A stretch of 64,000 nt of DNA from an uncultured Alphaproteobacteria bacterium (GTDB lineage Bacteria; Pseudomonadota; Alphaproteobacteria; Geminicoccales; Geminicoccaceae). Where the stretch lies: contig CALKJU010000007.1 of NCBI GenBank assembly GCA_937995535.1, forward strand, positions 90,145-154,144, in the 5' to 3' direction. Positions 44,658 to 51,838 of this stretch are shown piece after piece. Every line of letters begins with the position of its first letter. The stretch's first letter is position 1. Position numbers and translations under genes: made by a program. The notes beneath the pieces were generated by a model. That model made no database searches. It was not told where the DNA came from and saw nothing but the letters and a program-made list of their open reading frames with translations.

Positions 44658-45194
44658 TCACGTCGCGCGCAGCCGCGCCGCGTACTCCTGCTCGCGGAGT
44701 TCGTGCAGTGGCCAGAAGCGCGGCCGCGCCTGCCCCGCCAGTTCGGCCGCCAGCACCTCGAGATGGGCATGCCAGCCGCTCGCCACGCAGAGCATGAGCG
44801 AGCCGTCGCCGAGGCGCCGGTGGGTCAGTGTCAGTCGGACTTCGTCGCCCTGCTCGGTCAGCTCGAACGTGACCTCCGACGGCTCGCCCTGTTCCTCGCC
44901 CCAGGTGTAGGTGAGGAGCCGCGGCGGCTCACAAGCGACGACGCGGCCGCGCATCGTATCTCGGTCGTGGTTGCGCCAGCGCTCGGGTATCGGCTCGTCC
45001 CGGCCGGACAACCGGCTATTGTGGAACTGCAGTTCGACGCGGCCGCCCGGGAAGAGGTCCATGGGGCCGTCGGCGAGCCAACGGGCCCGCTTCTCAGGCT
45101 CGGTCAGGTAGGCCCAGACTCGCTCGATCGGGCCGGGCAGGACGCGCTCGAAGCGGATCGTGCTCGGCTCGGTGCGCACGCCGAAGTCACGCAT
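44658..45194 (-). CDS. SRPBCC (AHSA1-like) family protein
   Basis: A 178-residue START/Bet v1-like protein starting MRDFGVRTEPSTIRFERVLP. The conserved blocks are GPIERVWAYLTEPEKRARWL, RLLTYTWGEE and SEVTFELTEQGDEVRLTLTH. An AAGGAG sequence lies 7 nt before the ATG. It follows the ArsR gene with an 8 bp overlap. ArsR plus AHSA1 pairs are common, with the ligand unknown. Confidence 0.87.
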   Translation of the reverse strand: MRDFGVRTEPSTIRFERVLPGPIERVWAYLTEPEKRARWLADGPMDLFPGGRVELQFHNSRLSGRDEPIPERWRNHDRDTMRGRVVACEPPRLLTYTWGEEQGEPSEVTFELTEQGDEVRLTLTHRRLGDGSLMLCVASGWHAHLEVLAAELAGQARPRFWPLHELREQEYAARLRAT

Positions 45195-45546
45195 GTCCGT
45201 CTCCTTCCTCCAGATTGTCGGGATCCGCACGCAGCTCGCGCTCCAGCGCGTCGAGCCGCTCGCTCCAGAACCGCTCGTAACGGCGCAACCACGCCTGGGC
45301 GGCGGCGAGCGGCTCGGGCGCCAGGCGGCATCGGTGCGTGCGCCCCTCGACGCGGCGCCGTACCAGCCCAGCCCGCTCCAAGACCTTCACGTGCTTCGAT
45401 GCGCCGGCGAAGGTCATGGCGCAGGGTGCCGCCAGTTCGCCGATGCTGCGTTCCCCCGAGGCAAGGTCAGCGAGCATCCGCCGCCGCGTCGGATCGGCCA
45501 GGGCATGGAACACTGCGTCCAGCGGTTCGGGAGATTGCTCAACCAT
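45187..45546 (-). CDS. ArsR family transcriptional regulator
   Basis: A 119-residue winged-helix protein. The HTH is in LADPTRRRMLADLASGERSIGELA, then FAGASKHVKVLERAGLVRRRVEGR. The metal-binding ELCVCDL motif of ArsR/SmtB is absent (the position reads APCAMT), so it is likely not a metal sensor. No Shine-Dalgarno sequence precedes the ATG. It probably binds the perfect inverted repeat 26 bp upstream and controls itself and the AHSA1 gene. Confidence 0.9.
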   Translation of the reverse strand: MVEQSPEPLDAVFHALADPTRRRMLADLASGERSIGELAAPCAMTFAGASKHVKVLERAGLVRRRVEGRTHRCRLAPEPLAAAQAWLRRYERFWSERLDALERELRADPDNLEEGDGHA

Positions 45547-45552
45547 ACGGTT

Positions 45553-45581
45553 TCAATAGCCGCTATCGACGCAATGTTCAA
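45553..45581 (-). promoter_or_regulatory. Candidate arsR promoter
   Basis: On the minus strand, TTGAAC (45576-45581), 17 bp, TATTGA (45553-45558). The predicted start of transcription falls at about the arsR ATG, which would give a leaderless mRNA and fits the missing Shine-Dalgarno sequence. The -35 element lies inside the operator arm. Confidence 0.4.
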
Positions 45582-45599
45582 CAGTTTAGTTGAACATTG
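45572..45599. promoter_or_regulatory. ArsR operator-like perfect inverted repeat
   Basis: CAATGTTCAA-CAGTTTAG-TTGAACATTG has 10 bp perfect arms around an 8 bp spacer. It ends 26 bp before the arsR start codon. Its AT-richness and symmetry fit a dimeric winged-helix regulator site that would occlude the promoter. Confidence 0.7.
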
Positions 45600-45839
45600 A
45601 GCTGGTCCGCGTTCGGACTGCGATCCCCGTGCGGCGCGTATGGTGCCCAGGGCGACGCGCCCCTTTTTCAGGGGGCTCAGCAGCTGGCGCCTCGCTCGAC
45701 ATGGCCGAGCTCGAGGCGCGATGCCAGCCGGACGCGGACCGGCTGCTTCAGCGCCGCAAGCTTGGGCACGCCACCGCCACGGGGCGGCGCGGCTCAGGCG
45801 TGATGATCGACGCTCACCGGGGGTACCGAGCTGCCGAAC

Positions 45840-46886
45840 TCATTTCGTACCGTCGCCGCGCAGTTCCGGGAAATCCTCGACCATGGCGACGCCGAACAGC
45901 GGCTTGAAGACGCCATTGTGGCAGGTGGCACAGTTGACCTTAGGCGGATCGCCGAGGGCGGGCCCGAGCCGGTGCGCGGGGAACACCTCCCCAAGCGGCA
46001 GGAGATAGTTCGCGTTGAGATCGCGGACCATGCGGATCCCATGCCATGCCGTCACCCGCTGCGGCGGGCTTTGCGACCAGTCGGCGAACGACCGCGAGTT
46101 GTGGCAGTAGTCGCAGTTCACGCCCAGTGCCTGCGAGAAATTCATCATCAGCGCGTAGGTCCATTCAGCGTCCTGGATCGACAGCCAGTCGGACCGGCGC
46201 ATGGGCGCCGTGGATTGCACGCGGATCTCGTCGTCGCGGGCGAGGAAACGGGTGAACGGATCGTGCGGCAGGGCGGACGTGCCAACCTGCGGCGCCGGGT
46301 GGTTCTGGCCGACCGGACCGCGCGCGAGTCCGCCGGCCTGGAGGGGGCCCGGATTCTCGAACCAGACGTTCGGCGGGACGAGCTGGCCGCGATGGCAGGT
46401 GTAGCAGGTGACCCCGGTCTCGCCGACGTGCGCCGTCCAGTTGCTGTTGATGTGCCGGACCATCTCCAGCATGCGGCGGGCGACGACCTTGGTGTAGAGC
46501 GTGTCGGCCGCGAAGTTCTCCAGATCGTGGCAGGCGGCGCAGCCTTCCCCTGGCGACACCCAGGTGGTCATGTTGACCATCAGCCGGGTGAACTCGCCGC
46601 TGCCGACGTCGCCCAGCACGCGGAGGTTCTCGTAGACCGTGCCGGCCTTGGGACCCTCGTCGCCGGCGTAGGGGACCGACGGTGGGATCGCATTGGCGAC
46701 GCGTAGCGCCTCTCGCTCGCGGGCGTTGTACACCTCAACGAGGCCGGTACCGCGAAAGCCGAGCTGCGCCGTGCCGACCGGCGGGTGCTCCGACCCGAAG
46801 AGGATCGACTGGACGAACGCGATGATGCCGCCGAGCGCGTAGAGGGCCGCACCGGCGATCGCGAGGCGGACCAGGAAGGCGATCAC
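45840..46886 (-). CDS. pufC: Photosynthetic reaction-centre cytochrome c subunit family protein (PufC-like), tetrahaem
   Basis: A 348-residue protein starting at a GTG that overlaps the previous stop (GTGA). An N-terminal membrane anchor lies at residues 3-30. Four haem sites are present: CAACH (116), CYTCH (161), CDYCH (258) and CATCH (319). Axial Met candidates are RLMVNM, RRMLEM and YALMMNF. The C-terminal half (HNSRSFADWSQ, WHGIRMVRDLNANYLLPLGE, HNGVFKPLFGVAMVEDFPEL) follows PufC very closely. In phototrophs PufC re-reduces the special pair. Here no pufL, pufM, bch or crt gene is near, and the partner genes are other redox proteins. A role as electron acceptor or donor in the local module is inferred. 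Confidence 0.87.
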   Translation of the reverse strand: MIAFLVRLAIAGAALYALGGIIAFVQSILFGSEHPPVGTAQLGFRGTGLVEVYNAREREALRVANAIPPSVPYAGDEGPKAGTVYENLRVLGDVGSGEFTRLMVNMTTWVSPGEGCAACHDLENFAADTLYTKVVARRMLEMVRHINSNWTAHVGETGVTCYTCHRGQLVPPNVWFENPGPLQAGGLARGPVGQNHPAPQVGTSALPHDPFTRFLARDDEIRVQSTAPMRRSDWLSIQDAEWTYALMMNFSQALGVNCDYCHNSRSFADWSQSPPQRVTAWHGIRMVRDLNANYLLPLGEVFPAHRLGPALGDPPKVNCATCHNGVFKPLFGVAMVEDFPELRGDGTK

Positions 46887-48568
46887 TGTGGCGGTCCGGA
46901 CAGCGCCGTGGCGGCGAGACCGATGACGGCGCAGGGCTCGACGGCACAGGCGGCGCCAGGGAGGTGGGCGCGGCTCGGCTCCACGATGGCCATTGGCTGA
47001 CCGGTCAGCGGATCGCTGTAGGCTGCGAGCGAGAGCACGTAGTAGGCGAGCGCCCAGCGATCCTCGTCGGGGAAGGCGTCGCGGAAGGACGGCATCGGCG
47101 TCCCGGCCAGGCCGGTCGTCATCGTCCGGAAGATGTCCTGGACCTTCGGGCCGGACTTGAACAGCCCGCGGGCGAGGTTGGCGGGCACGATCGGGAAGCC
47201 CCAGTCGTCCTTGAGGCCAGGCGCCTTCTCGCCGTCACCCCTGCCGGTCTGGCCGTGGCACTCCCAGCATTTGGCGCGCTGCCAGATGTCCTTCCCATGG
47301 GCGAGAAGCTCGGGTGTCGGCGGTGGTGGTGTGCCGATCTCCAGGGCCGGGCCCGGATCCTCCTCGGCAAAGAAATAGTAGGGACCGCTGGGATCCGACC
47401 GGTCCACCGTGAGCTCGTACTTGACATACTGGATCACGGCGAGCCGATCCTCGAGCGGAAGCTCGAACCAAGCCGGCATCGCCGTGCCGCGGACGCCCCG
47501 GGTGATCGTCCGCAGCAGGTCGGCATCGCTCGGCAGCGGCCCCTTGGTCAGGCGAAACTTGAAGATGCCGTAGGTGAAGTTGCGGGGCCGCTGGACGTGG
47601 AGAAAGGTCGCGGCCGGACCGTTGCCGTCGCCCTCGACGCCATGACAGGCGACGCAGTGGCGCTCGTAGACCTGCTTGCCGCGCGCGATCAACGCCTCGG
47701 AGCGCGGCAGCTCGATCGTCGTGCCGTCGATCCTCTCCGGGTCGAACAGCTCGCGCCACATGCCACGGCTCGTCCCGAGCTTCTGCAGATAGGCCGTGAG
47801 CGCGCCAATCTCTCTGGTCTCGGCCACGAGCCGCACGGTGTCGCCCGTGAACTCCTCGTTCGGTGTCCAGATCAGCGGGTACTTACCGCGCGCGGCGAGC
47901 GGCACGAACAGCACGCCTTCGGCGCTTGGCGTCAGCTTCACCTGCTGCGCCGAGCCGAAGTCGAACAGGCGTTCGGTCGTCTCGCTCCGCTCGAGCGTCC
48001 AGTCCGCGCCGTCGGCCACGATCGCGACAGGCTCCGCCGGCGCGTCGAACAGGCCGGAGAACCCGCCCATGATCGAGCCGGGCACGACCATCGGCGGGTT
48101 CCAGAAATGTGCCAGATGCCACTCGTCACTGTACTTCAACCCGACCCGCGCGAGGTCGGGCGCGATGCCAGTGGTGCCGAACGTCGACGGCTGATCCAAG
48201 GCGTACTCACCGGGCTCGCTCGGCGGCCCCCACCGCCGCGGATCTGTGCTGATGAGCCCCCACGGCCGCACCTCCGTCCGCGCCGGGCGGGCATGCTGTG
48301 AATGGCAGTAGGTGCATCCCGACTGGAGGTAAAGGCGCCGTCCCTCGGCCTCGAGCGGTGTGTAGCCGGTCACTTCCGTGGTCACCCACTCGAGCTCGCC
48401 GAGGCTGTTGCGCACGACGGCCGTCACCTGCGGAAGAGGGGCACCGGGTTGCGCCGCCGGTGCTGCGACGGCCTCCAGCGCACCGGTCAGCGCGGACAGC
48501 GCCGCAGCGGCCAGGGCTACCGCAGACCGTCGTGGCAGTGTGATCATGAGATGCGAGGACGACGCCAT
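46883..48568 (-). CDS. Tri-haem protein: CcoO-like domain fused to two cytochrome c domains
   Basis: A 561-residue protein from an ATG with GAGG 5 nt upstream. A signal or anchor lies at residues 15-33. Residues 75-265 match CcoO/FixO of cbb3 oxidase: CTYCH (haem 85-89), RPWGLISTDPRRWGPPSEPG, RVGLKYSDEWHLAHFWNP and GSIMGGFSGLFD. Two further cytochrome c domains follow, with CVACH (305) and CWECH (434), and Met ligands in GTAMPAWF and GTPMPSFRDAF. The cbb3 catalytic subunit CcoN is absent. The fusion should shuttle electrons in the periplasm. It overlaps the PufC-like gene and follows the SCO gene by 7 bp. Confidence 0.82.
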   Translation of the reverse strand: MASSSHLMITLPRRSAVALAAAALSALTGALEAVAAPAAQPGAPLPQVTAVVRNSLGELEWVTTEVTGYTPLEAEGRRLYLQSGCTYCHSQHARPARTEVRPWGLISTDPRRWGPPSEPGEYALDQPSTFGTTGIAPDLARVGLKYSDEWHLAHFWNPPMVVPGSIMGGFSGLFDAPAEPVAIVADGADWTLERSETTERLFDFGSAQQVKLTPSAEGVLFVPLAARGKYPLIWTPNEEFTGDTVRLVAETREIGALTAYLQKLGTSRGMWRELFDPERIDGTTIELPRSEALIARGKQVYERHCVACHGVEGDGNGPAATFLHVQRPRNFTYGIFKFRLTKGPLPSDADLLRTITRGVRGTAMPAWFELPLEDRLAVIQYVKYELTVDRSDPSGPYYFFAEEDPGPALEIGTPPPPTPELLAHGKDIWQRAKCWECHGQTGRGDGEKAPGLKDDWGFPIVPANLARGLFKSGPKVQDIFRTMTTGLAGTPMPSFRDAFPDEDRWALAYYVLSLAAYSDPLTGQPMAIVEPSRAHLPGAACAVEPCAVIGLAATALSGPPQ

Positions 48569-48575
48569 GACGTCC

Positions 48576-49217
48576 TCAACCGAGCCGCTGGCCCGGCGGT
48601 GCCAGGTGGCGGCGCAGCGCGCCGACCAACTCCTCCGTCGTGACGTCGGCCTCGAAGTGCTCGAGATAACGGCCGTCAGGTCCGAGCAGGTAGACGAAGC
48701 TCGTGTGGTCGACGAGGTAGGTTGCCGAATTGCCGGTCAGGACGGGCGCGGCAAACACTCCGTAGACGCGCTCTGCCTCGGCCAAGGCTTTAGGGGTACC
48801 GGTGAGCGCCACGAGCCGCGGGTGAAAGTGCGCAACGTAGTCGCGTAGGACCTCCGGGGTGTCGCGCTGCGGATCGACGGTGATCAGAACCGGCAGCACC
48901 CGTTCGGCCGCCGCCGGCACTTCCGCGGCCAGCTCGTCCACGGCTGCGGCAATCTTGAGCAGCGTCGTCGGACAGAGGTCGGGGCAGTAGGTGTAGCCGA
49001 AGTAGAGCAGCACGAAGTGACCGCGGAAGTCGGCCTCCGTCCGCGGCACGCCGTGCTGGTCGACGAGGCTGAAGGGACCGCCGAGCGACGCCGCCGGCGC
49101 ACTGCCACCGCTGCCGAGCGCGAGGTCCAACGCCAGAAGAACGGCCGGAAGCCATCGTGCCGCTGAGCCCGGCTGCCGGTCCGACGTGACGTCGACGAGG
49201 CGCGGTGCCGCGCCCAT
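48576..49217 (-). CDS. SCO1/SenC family copper chaperone
   Basis: A 213-residue thioredoxin-fold protein. The copper motif is YCPDLCP, with the partner His in YLVDHTSFVYLLGPDGRY. FSLVDQHGVPRTEADFRGHF and LITVDPQRDTPEVLRDYVAHF complete the family pattern. Residues 20-42 form a membrane anchor or signal. SCO proteins deliver copper to oxidases or other cuproproteins, or act as thiol reductants. The likely local client is the cupredoxin-like protein or the haem module. It starts 3 bp after the SoxYZ stop. Confidence 0.88.
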   Translation of the reverse strand: MGAAPRLVDVTSDRQPGSAARWLPAVLLALDLALGSGGSAPAASLGGPFSLVDQHGVPRTEADFRGHFVLLYFGYTYCPDLCPTTLLKIAAAVDELAAEVPAAAERVLPVLITVDPQRDTPEVLRDYVAHFHPRLVALTGTPKALAEAERVYGVFAAPVLTGNSATYLVDHTSFVYLLGPDGRYLEHFEADVTTEELVGALRRHLAPPGQRLG

Positions 49218-49220
49218 CGC

Positions 49221-50039
49221 TCAGACCACCTCGATGACTCGCCGCGCGTCGTAGGTCCGCCCGCCGTCTTCCTGCCAGGTGAAGGCGAGGGTGGCGCGGT
49301 GGTCGGCGCGCAGGGGGAAGGTGAGGTAGGCGTTGGCGGCGACGGCAGGGGTCAGATCGGCAGCGAACAGCGGCCGGCCGTCGAGCGCGCACTCCATGCG
49401 GTGGATGATCCGCCGCGGGATCGGCCGGCCCTCGGCGTCGTGGCGCAGCCCGGTCTCCATGCGGTGCGGGATCATGGTCCTGACCTCGACGACCGCGCCG
49501 CGCGGTACGGTGTCCGGGATTCGGATCCGCGGCTCGGGCGGCGGGTCGGCGGCGGCGAACGCCGGCGTGCGCTCGGTGCCGCAGCCGCCGATGCCGACGG
49601 CAACCGTGCGCCGTGCCACCAGGACCCGGCCGTCGCACAGCTCGGCGAGTGCCACGACCTCCTGCTCACCGCCCTCGAGGCGGATCCGAGTCGCGACCTG
49701 AGCTCTGCCGTTGCCCGGGGTCAGGTGCAGAGTGATCACCTCCGGGAACGGGTTGCCCTCGGCGAACAGCGCGATGCGCCGGACATGGTCACTGTCGTCC
49801 ATCGGGCGGTTGACCGCGACGGTGAGCGGCACGCTTGCGCCCTGCTCGAACACCGGCGGCAGGTCGAGGACGAGCTGCGGCGACTCCAGCGCGGAACGAC
49901 CGCCGAGCAGCGCCATGGCCGCCGGGCCAAGCTCGGCGGCGGCCGCCGGCCATGGGCAGACGACGGCGAGACCGAGGCCGGCCGCAGCGAAGCCGAGCGC
50001 GGCCCGCCGGGTCGCCGCACGGCTCGCCGCGCCGTCCAT
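49221..50039 (-). CDS. SoxYZ fusion (thiosulfate-oxidation carrier-like) protein
   Basis: A 272-residue exported protein (signal MDGAASRAATRRAALGFAAA... to AAAAE). Residues 45-155 are SoxY-like and end in GIGGCGTE, with Cys153 as the carrier cysteine; the true SoxY ending GGCGG is here internal. Residues 170-272 are SoxZ-like (RIRIPDTVPRGAVVEVRTMI, PHRMETGL, FTWQEDGG). Such fusions also occur beside quinoprotein dehydrogenases. A substrate carried on Cys153 is inferred. Stop and start with the SoxA-like gene share one base (TGATG). Confidence 0.85.
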   Translation of the reverse strand: MDGAASRAATRRAALGFAAAGLGLAVVCPWPAAAAELGPAAMALLGGRSALESPQLVLDLPPVFEQGASVPLTVAVNRPMDDSDHVRRIALFAEGNPFPEVITLHLTPGNGRAQVATRIRLEGGEQEVVALAELCDGRVLVARRTVAVGIGGCGTERTPAFAAADPPPEPRIRIPDTVPRGAVVEVRTMIPHRMETGLRHDAEGRPIPRRIIHRMECALDGRPLFAADLTPAVAANAYLTFPLRADHRATLAFTWQEDGGRTYDARRVIEVV

Positions 50040-50509
50040 CAGTGCACCCCGGGCTGCAGCGGCGAGTTGCGGTTCGACCAGGTGATGTAGGCCTCCAGCG
50101 CCTTCATCGCCGGCCCGTCCGGGTCGATCGCCTCGCCCTCGTTGGGCTTCTCGATGCACCAGTTAATCATGTCGCGCAGGGTCGCGAACTTGCTCATCTG
50201 CTCCTGCCACTTCGGAAACTGCGCGGGATGGGTGTCCGAGGCGTAGGGGTGGCACATGGCGCAGGCCCAGCCGGTTTTCGACAGCGTCACCCCGAGCCGC
50301 CGCTCCGTCTCGGCGTCCCCGTGGAAGAGCAGGTCGCCGATGCCTACCTGCTCCATGAACAGATCTTGGAACAGCTTGAGCTGCTCTGATGTGTGCGGCT
50401 CCTTGTGGGCCAGTGCCGGGCGCGGCGGCTCCGGCAGCACGAGCCAAGTGCCACCGGCCAGGCACAGGCCGGCCAGCAGAGCCACCCAAGATGACCGTGT
50501 CGCCCGCAT
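50039..50509 (-). CDS. SoxA-like monohaem cytochrome c
   Basis: A 156-residue protein with an N-terminal anchor or signal (WVALLAGLCLAGGTWLVLP). It has one haem site, CAMCH (83-87), in LSKTGWACAMCHPYASDTHP. The downstream segment (ATLRDMINWCIEKPNEGEAI, then AMKALEAYITWSN) resembles the last domain of SoxA (LxxRINLC...LTAYV), including a Cys that could act as the active-site or haem ligand position. It has one rather than two haem domains. AGGAG lies 6 nt before the ATG at 50509. Confidence 0.72.
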   Translation of the reverse strand: MRATRSSWVALLAGLCLAGGTWLVLPEPPRPALAHKEPHTSEQLKLFQDLFMEQVGIGDLLFHGDAETERRLGVTLSKTGWACAMCHPYASDTHPAQFPKWQEQMSKFATLRDMINWCIEKPNEGEAIDPDGPAMKALEAYITWSNRNSPLQPGVH

Positions 50510-50549
50510 CCTCGTCTCCTTCGGGCCAGTCGCCGTCACTTGTCGCTAC

Positions 50550-51737
50550 TCAGCGCCCGTCCGGGCGCGGCGAGAGGAACGTCGTCGGATTGTCGCCGGT
50601 GCCGGAATCGACCTGGCTCGTCGCCAGGATGTCCTTGCGCCACATCATGTACTCATGCTCGACGTGCTGGTTGTCGGCGTTGAAGGTGATCTGGCCCCAG
50701 CCGACCCCGTCGAACGGATCGCCCGGATCGACGCGGAGCATCGGTCGGGTCAGCTTCGGCACACCCTCCGGCGCGTAGGGCCACGGCCAGGAGGTCGCGA
50801 GCATGCCGATCGAGCGCATCGCCCCGATCTCGTTGTACAGCACCTGATGCGTATGGCCGTGGATGTTGGTGATCTTGGTGTAAGGCTTGACGATCTCGTG
50901 CACCTCACGCCAGTCGCGGACCCAGAAGTTCCACGGCGGGTAGTATTCGTAGAGCGGGTTGTGACTGAAGATGACGACCGGCCGGTCGGTCCCCCAGTCG
51001 GATAATGTGCGGTCTAGGAAGTCGAGCTGCTCGCGGCCGAGCCCGGCCCAGGCGCCGCCCAATGCCCCGTCGAGGGTGGCCATGGCCGCCATCCGCTCGG
51101 TGGGCGTCATGTTCCGCGCGGTCCAGAAATCCATCGCCCGACTGACCGTGTCGAGGCCGATGAAGCGCACGCCCTTGTGGTCAAAGGTCCACGGTGAGGT
51201 CCCGAACAGCTCGTTCCAGGTTTTCCCCATGTCGAGATACCAGTCGTGCTCGCCGGGGATGAACACCTTACGGACGTCGAGTTCGTTGATGATCTCGGCC
51301 CCCAGCTTGAGCTCCACGGGGTCGCCCAACTGGGCGAGGTCTCCGCCGAAGATCAGGAAGTCGGGCGGCGGGTCCATCGCCTTGACGTCATTGACTGCAC
51401 GGACCGCCTTCTCGACGAATCGGGTGTTGACCTCCTTCGGGTAGAGATGGGTGTCGGAGATCCAGGCGAAGCGGAAGGTCGAGGGTGGCCCCGCCTCCTG
51501 CGCGAACGCCATGTCCATGGTGTTGATCCGCGGCAGCCAGCCGGCGGTTGCCGCCGCCGCCGCAGTCCCGCCGAGTAGCGCCCGGTGGATGAAGATCCGC
51601 CGCGTGATGCTGACCTGAGTATCGGCGCGCAGCCCTGGCCGCCACAGCACCCGGCGCATCTCGCGCCGGGCTTGCTGGAAGTCGTCCGATCCCAACAGCT
51701 TGTCGCCGTGCTCGTCGTGATGATGGTCAAGGCTCAT
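50550..51737 (-). CDS. Tat-exported metallophosphoesterase
   Basis: A 395-residue calcineurin-like phosphoesterase. The start is a His/Asp-rich MSLDHHHDEHGDKLLG, followed by a Tat signal SITRRIFIHRALLGG (RR at 46-47). The metal motifs are WISDTHLYP (Asp95, His97), IFGGDLAQLG (Asp133), PGEHDWYL (family GNHD changed to GEHD, Glu163), FSHNPLYE and NIHGHTHQV. SoxB shares this superfamily, but is about 560 residues with a 5'-nucleotidase domain not present here. The reaction is unknown. An in-frame open stretch continues upstream but covers the next gene. Confidence 0.82.
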   Translation of the reverse strand: MSLDHHHDEHGDKLLGSDDFQQARREMRRVLWRPGLRADTQVSITRRIFIHRALLGGTAAAAATAGWLPRINTMDMAFAQEAGPPSTFRFAWISDTHLYPKEVNTRFVEKAVRAVNDVKAMDPPPDFLIFGGDLAQLGDPVELKLGAEIINELDVRKVFIPGEHDWYLDMGKTWNELFGTSPWTFDHKGVRFIGLDTVSRAMDFWTARNMTPTERMAAMATLDGALGGAWAGLGREQLDFLDRTLSDWGTDRPVVIFSHNPLYEYYPPWNFWVRDWREVHEIVKPYTKITNIHGHTHQVLYNEIGAMRSIGMLATSWPWPYAPEGVPKLTRPMLRVDPGDPFDGVGWGQITFNADNQHVEHEYMMWRKDILATSQVDSGTGDNPTTFLSPRPDGR

Positions 51738-51838
51738 GGCGTCCCTCCTGCCCAGCGCTACCCACCGCAGCGGTCGCGCCGTCGCCAGCTCCGGCCGCCC
51801 GCGCGGCCGCCGGGTCGGATGCCCGCGGAGAGTCCGGC

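Noticed and set aside
45600..45839. Small plus-strand frames between arsR and the PufC-like gene
   Set aside because: Several overlapping frames of similar length, none with a family match or a ribosome site. Treated as non-coding.
50550..51737. Assignment of the metallophosphoesterase as SoxB
   Set aside because: It is about 165 residues too short, lacks the 5'-nucleotidase C-terminal domain and has GEHD in place of GNHD. Only the superfamily is shared.
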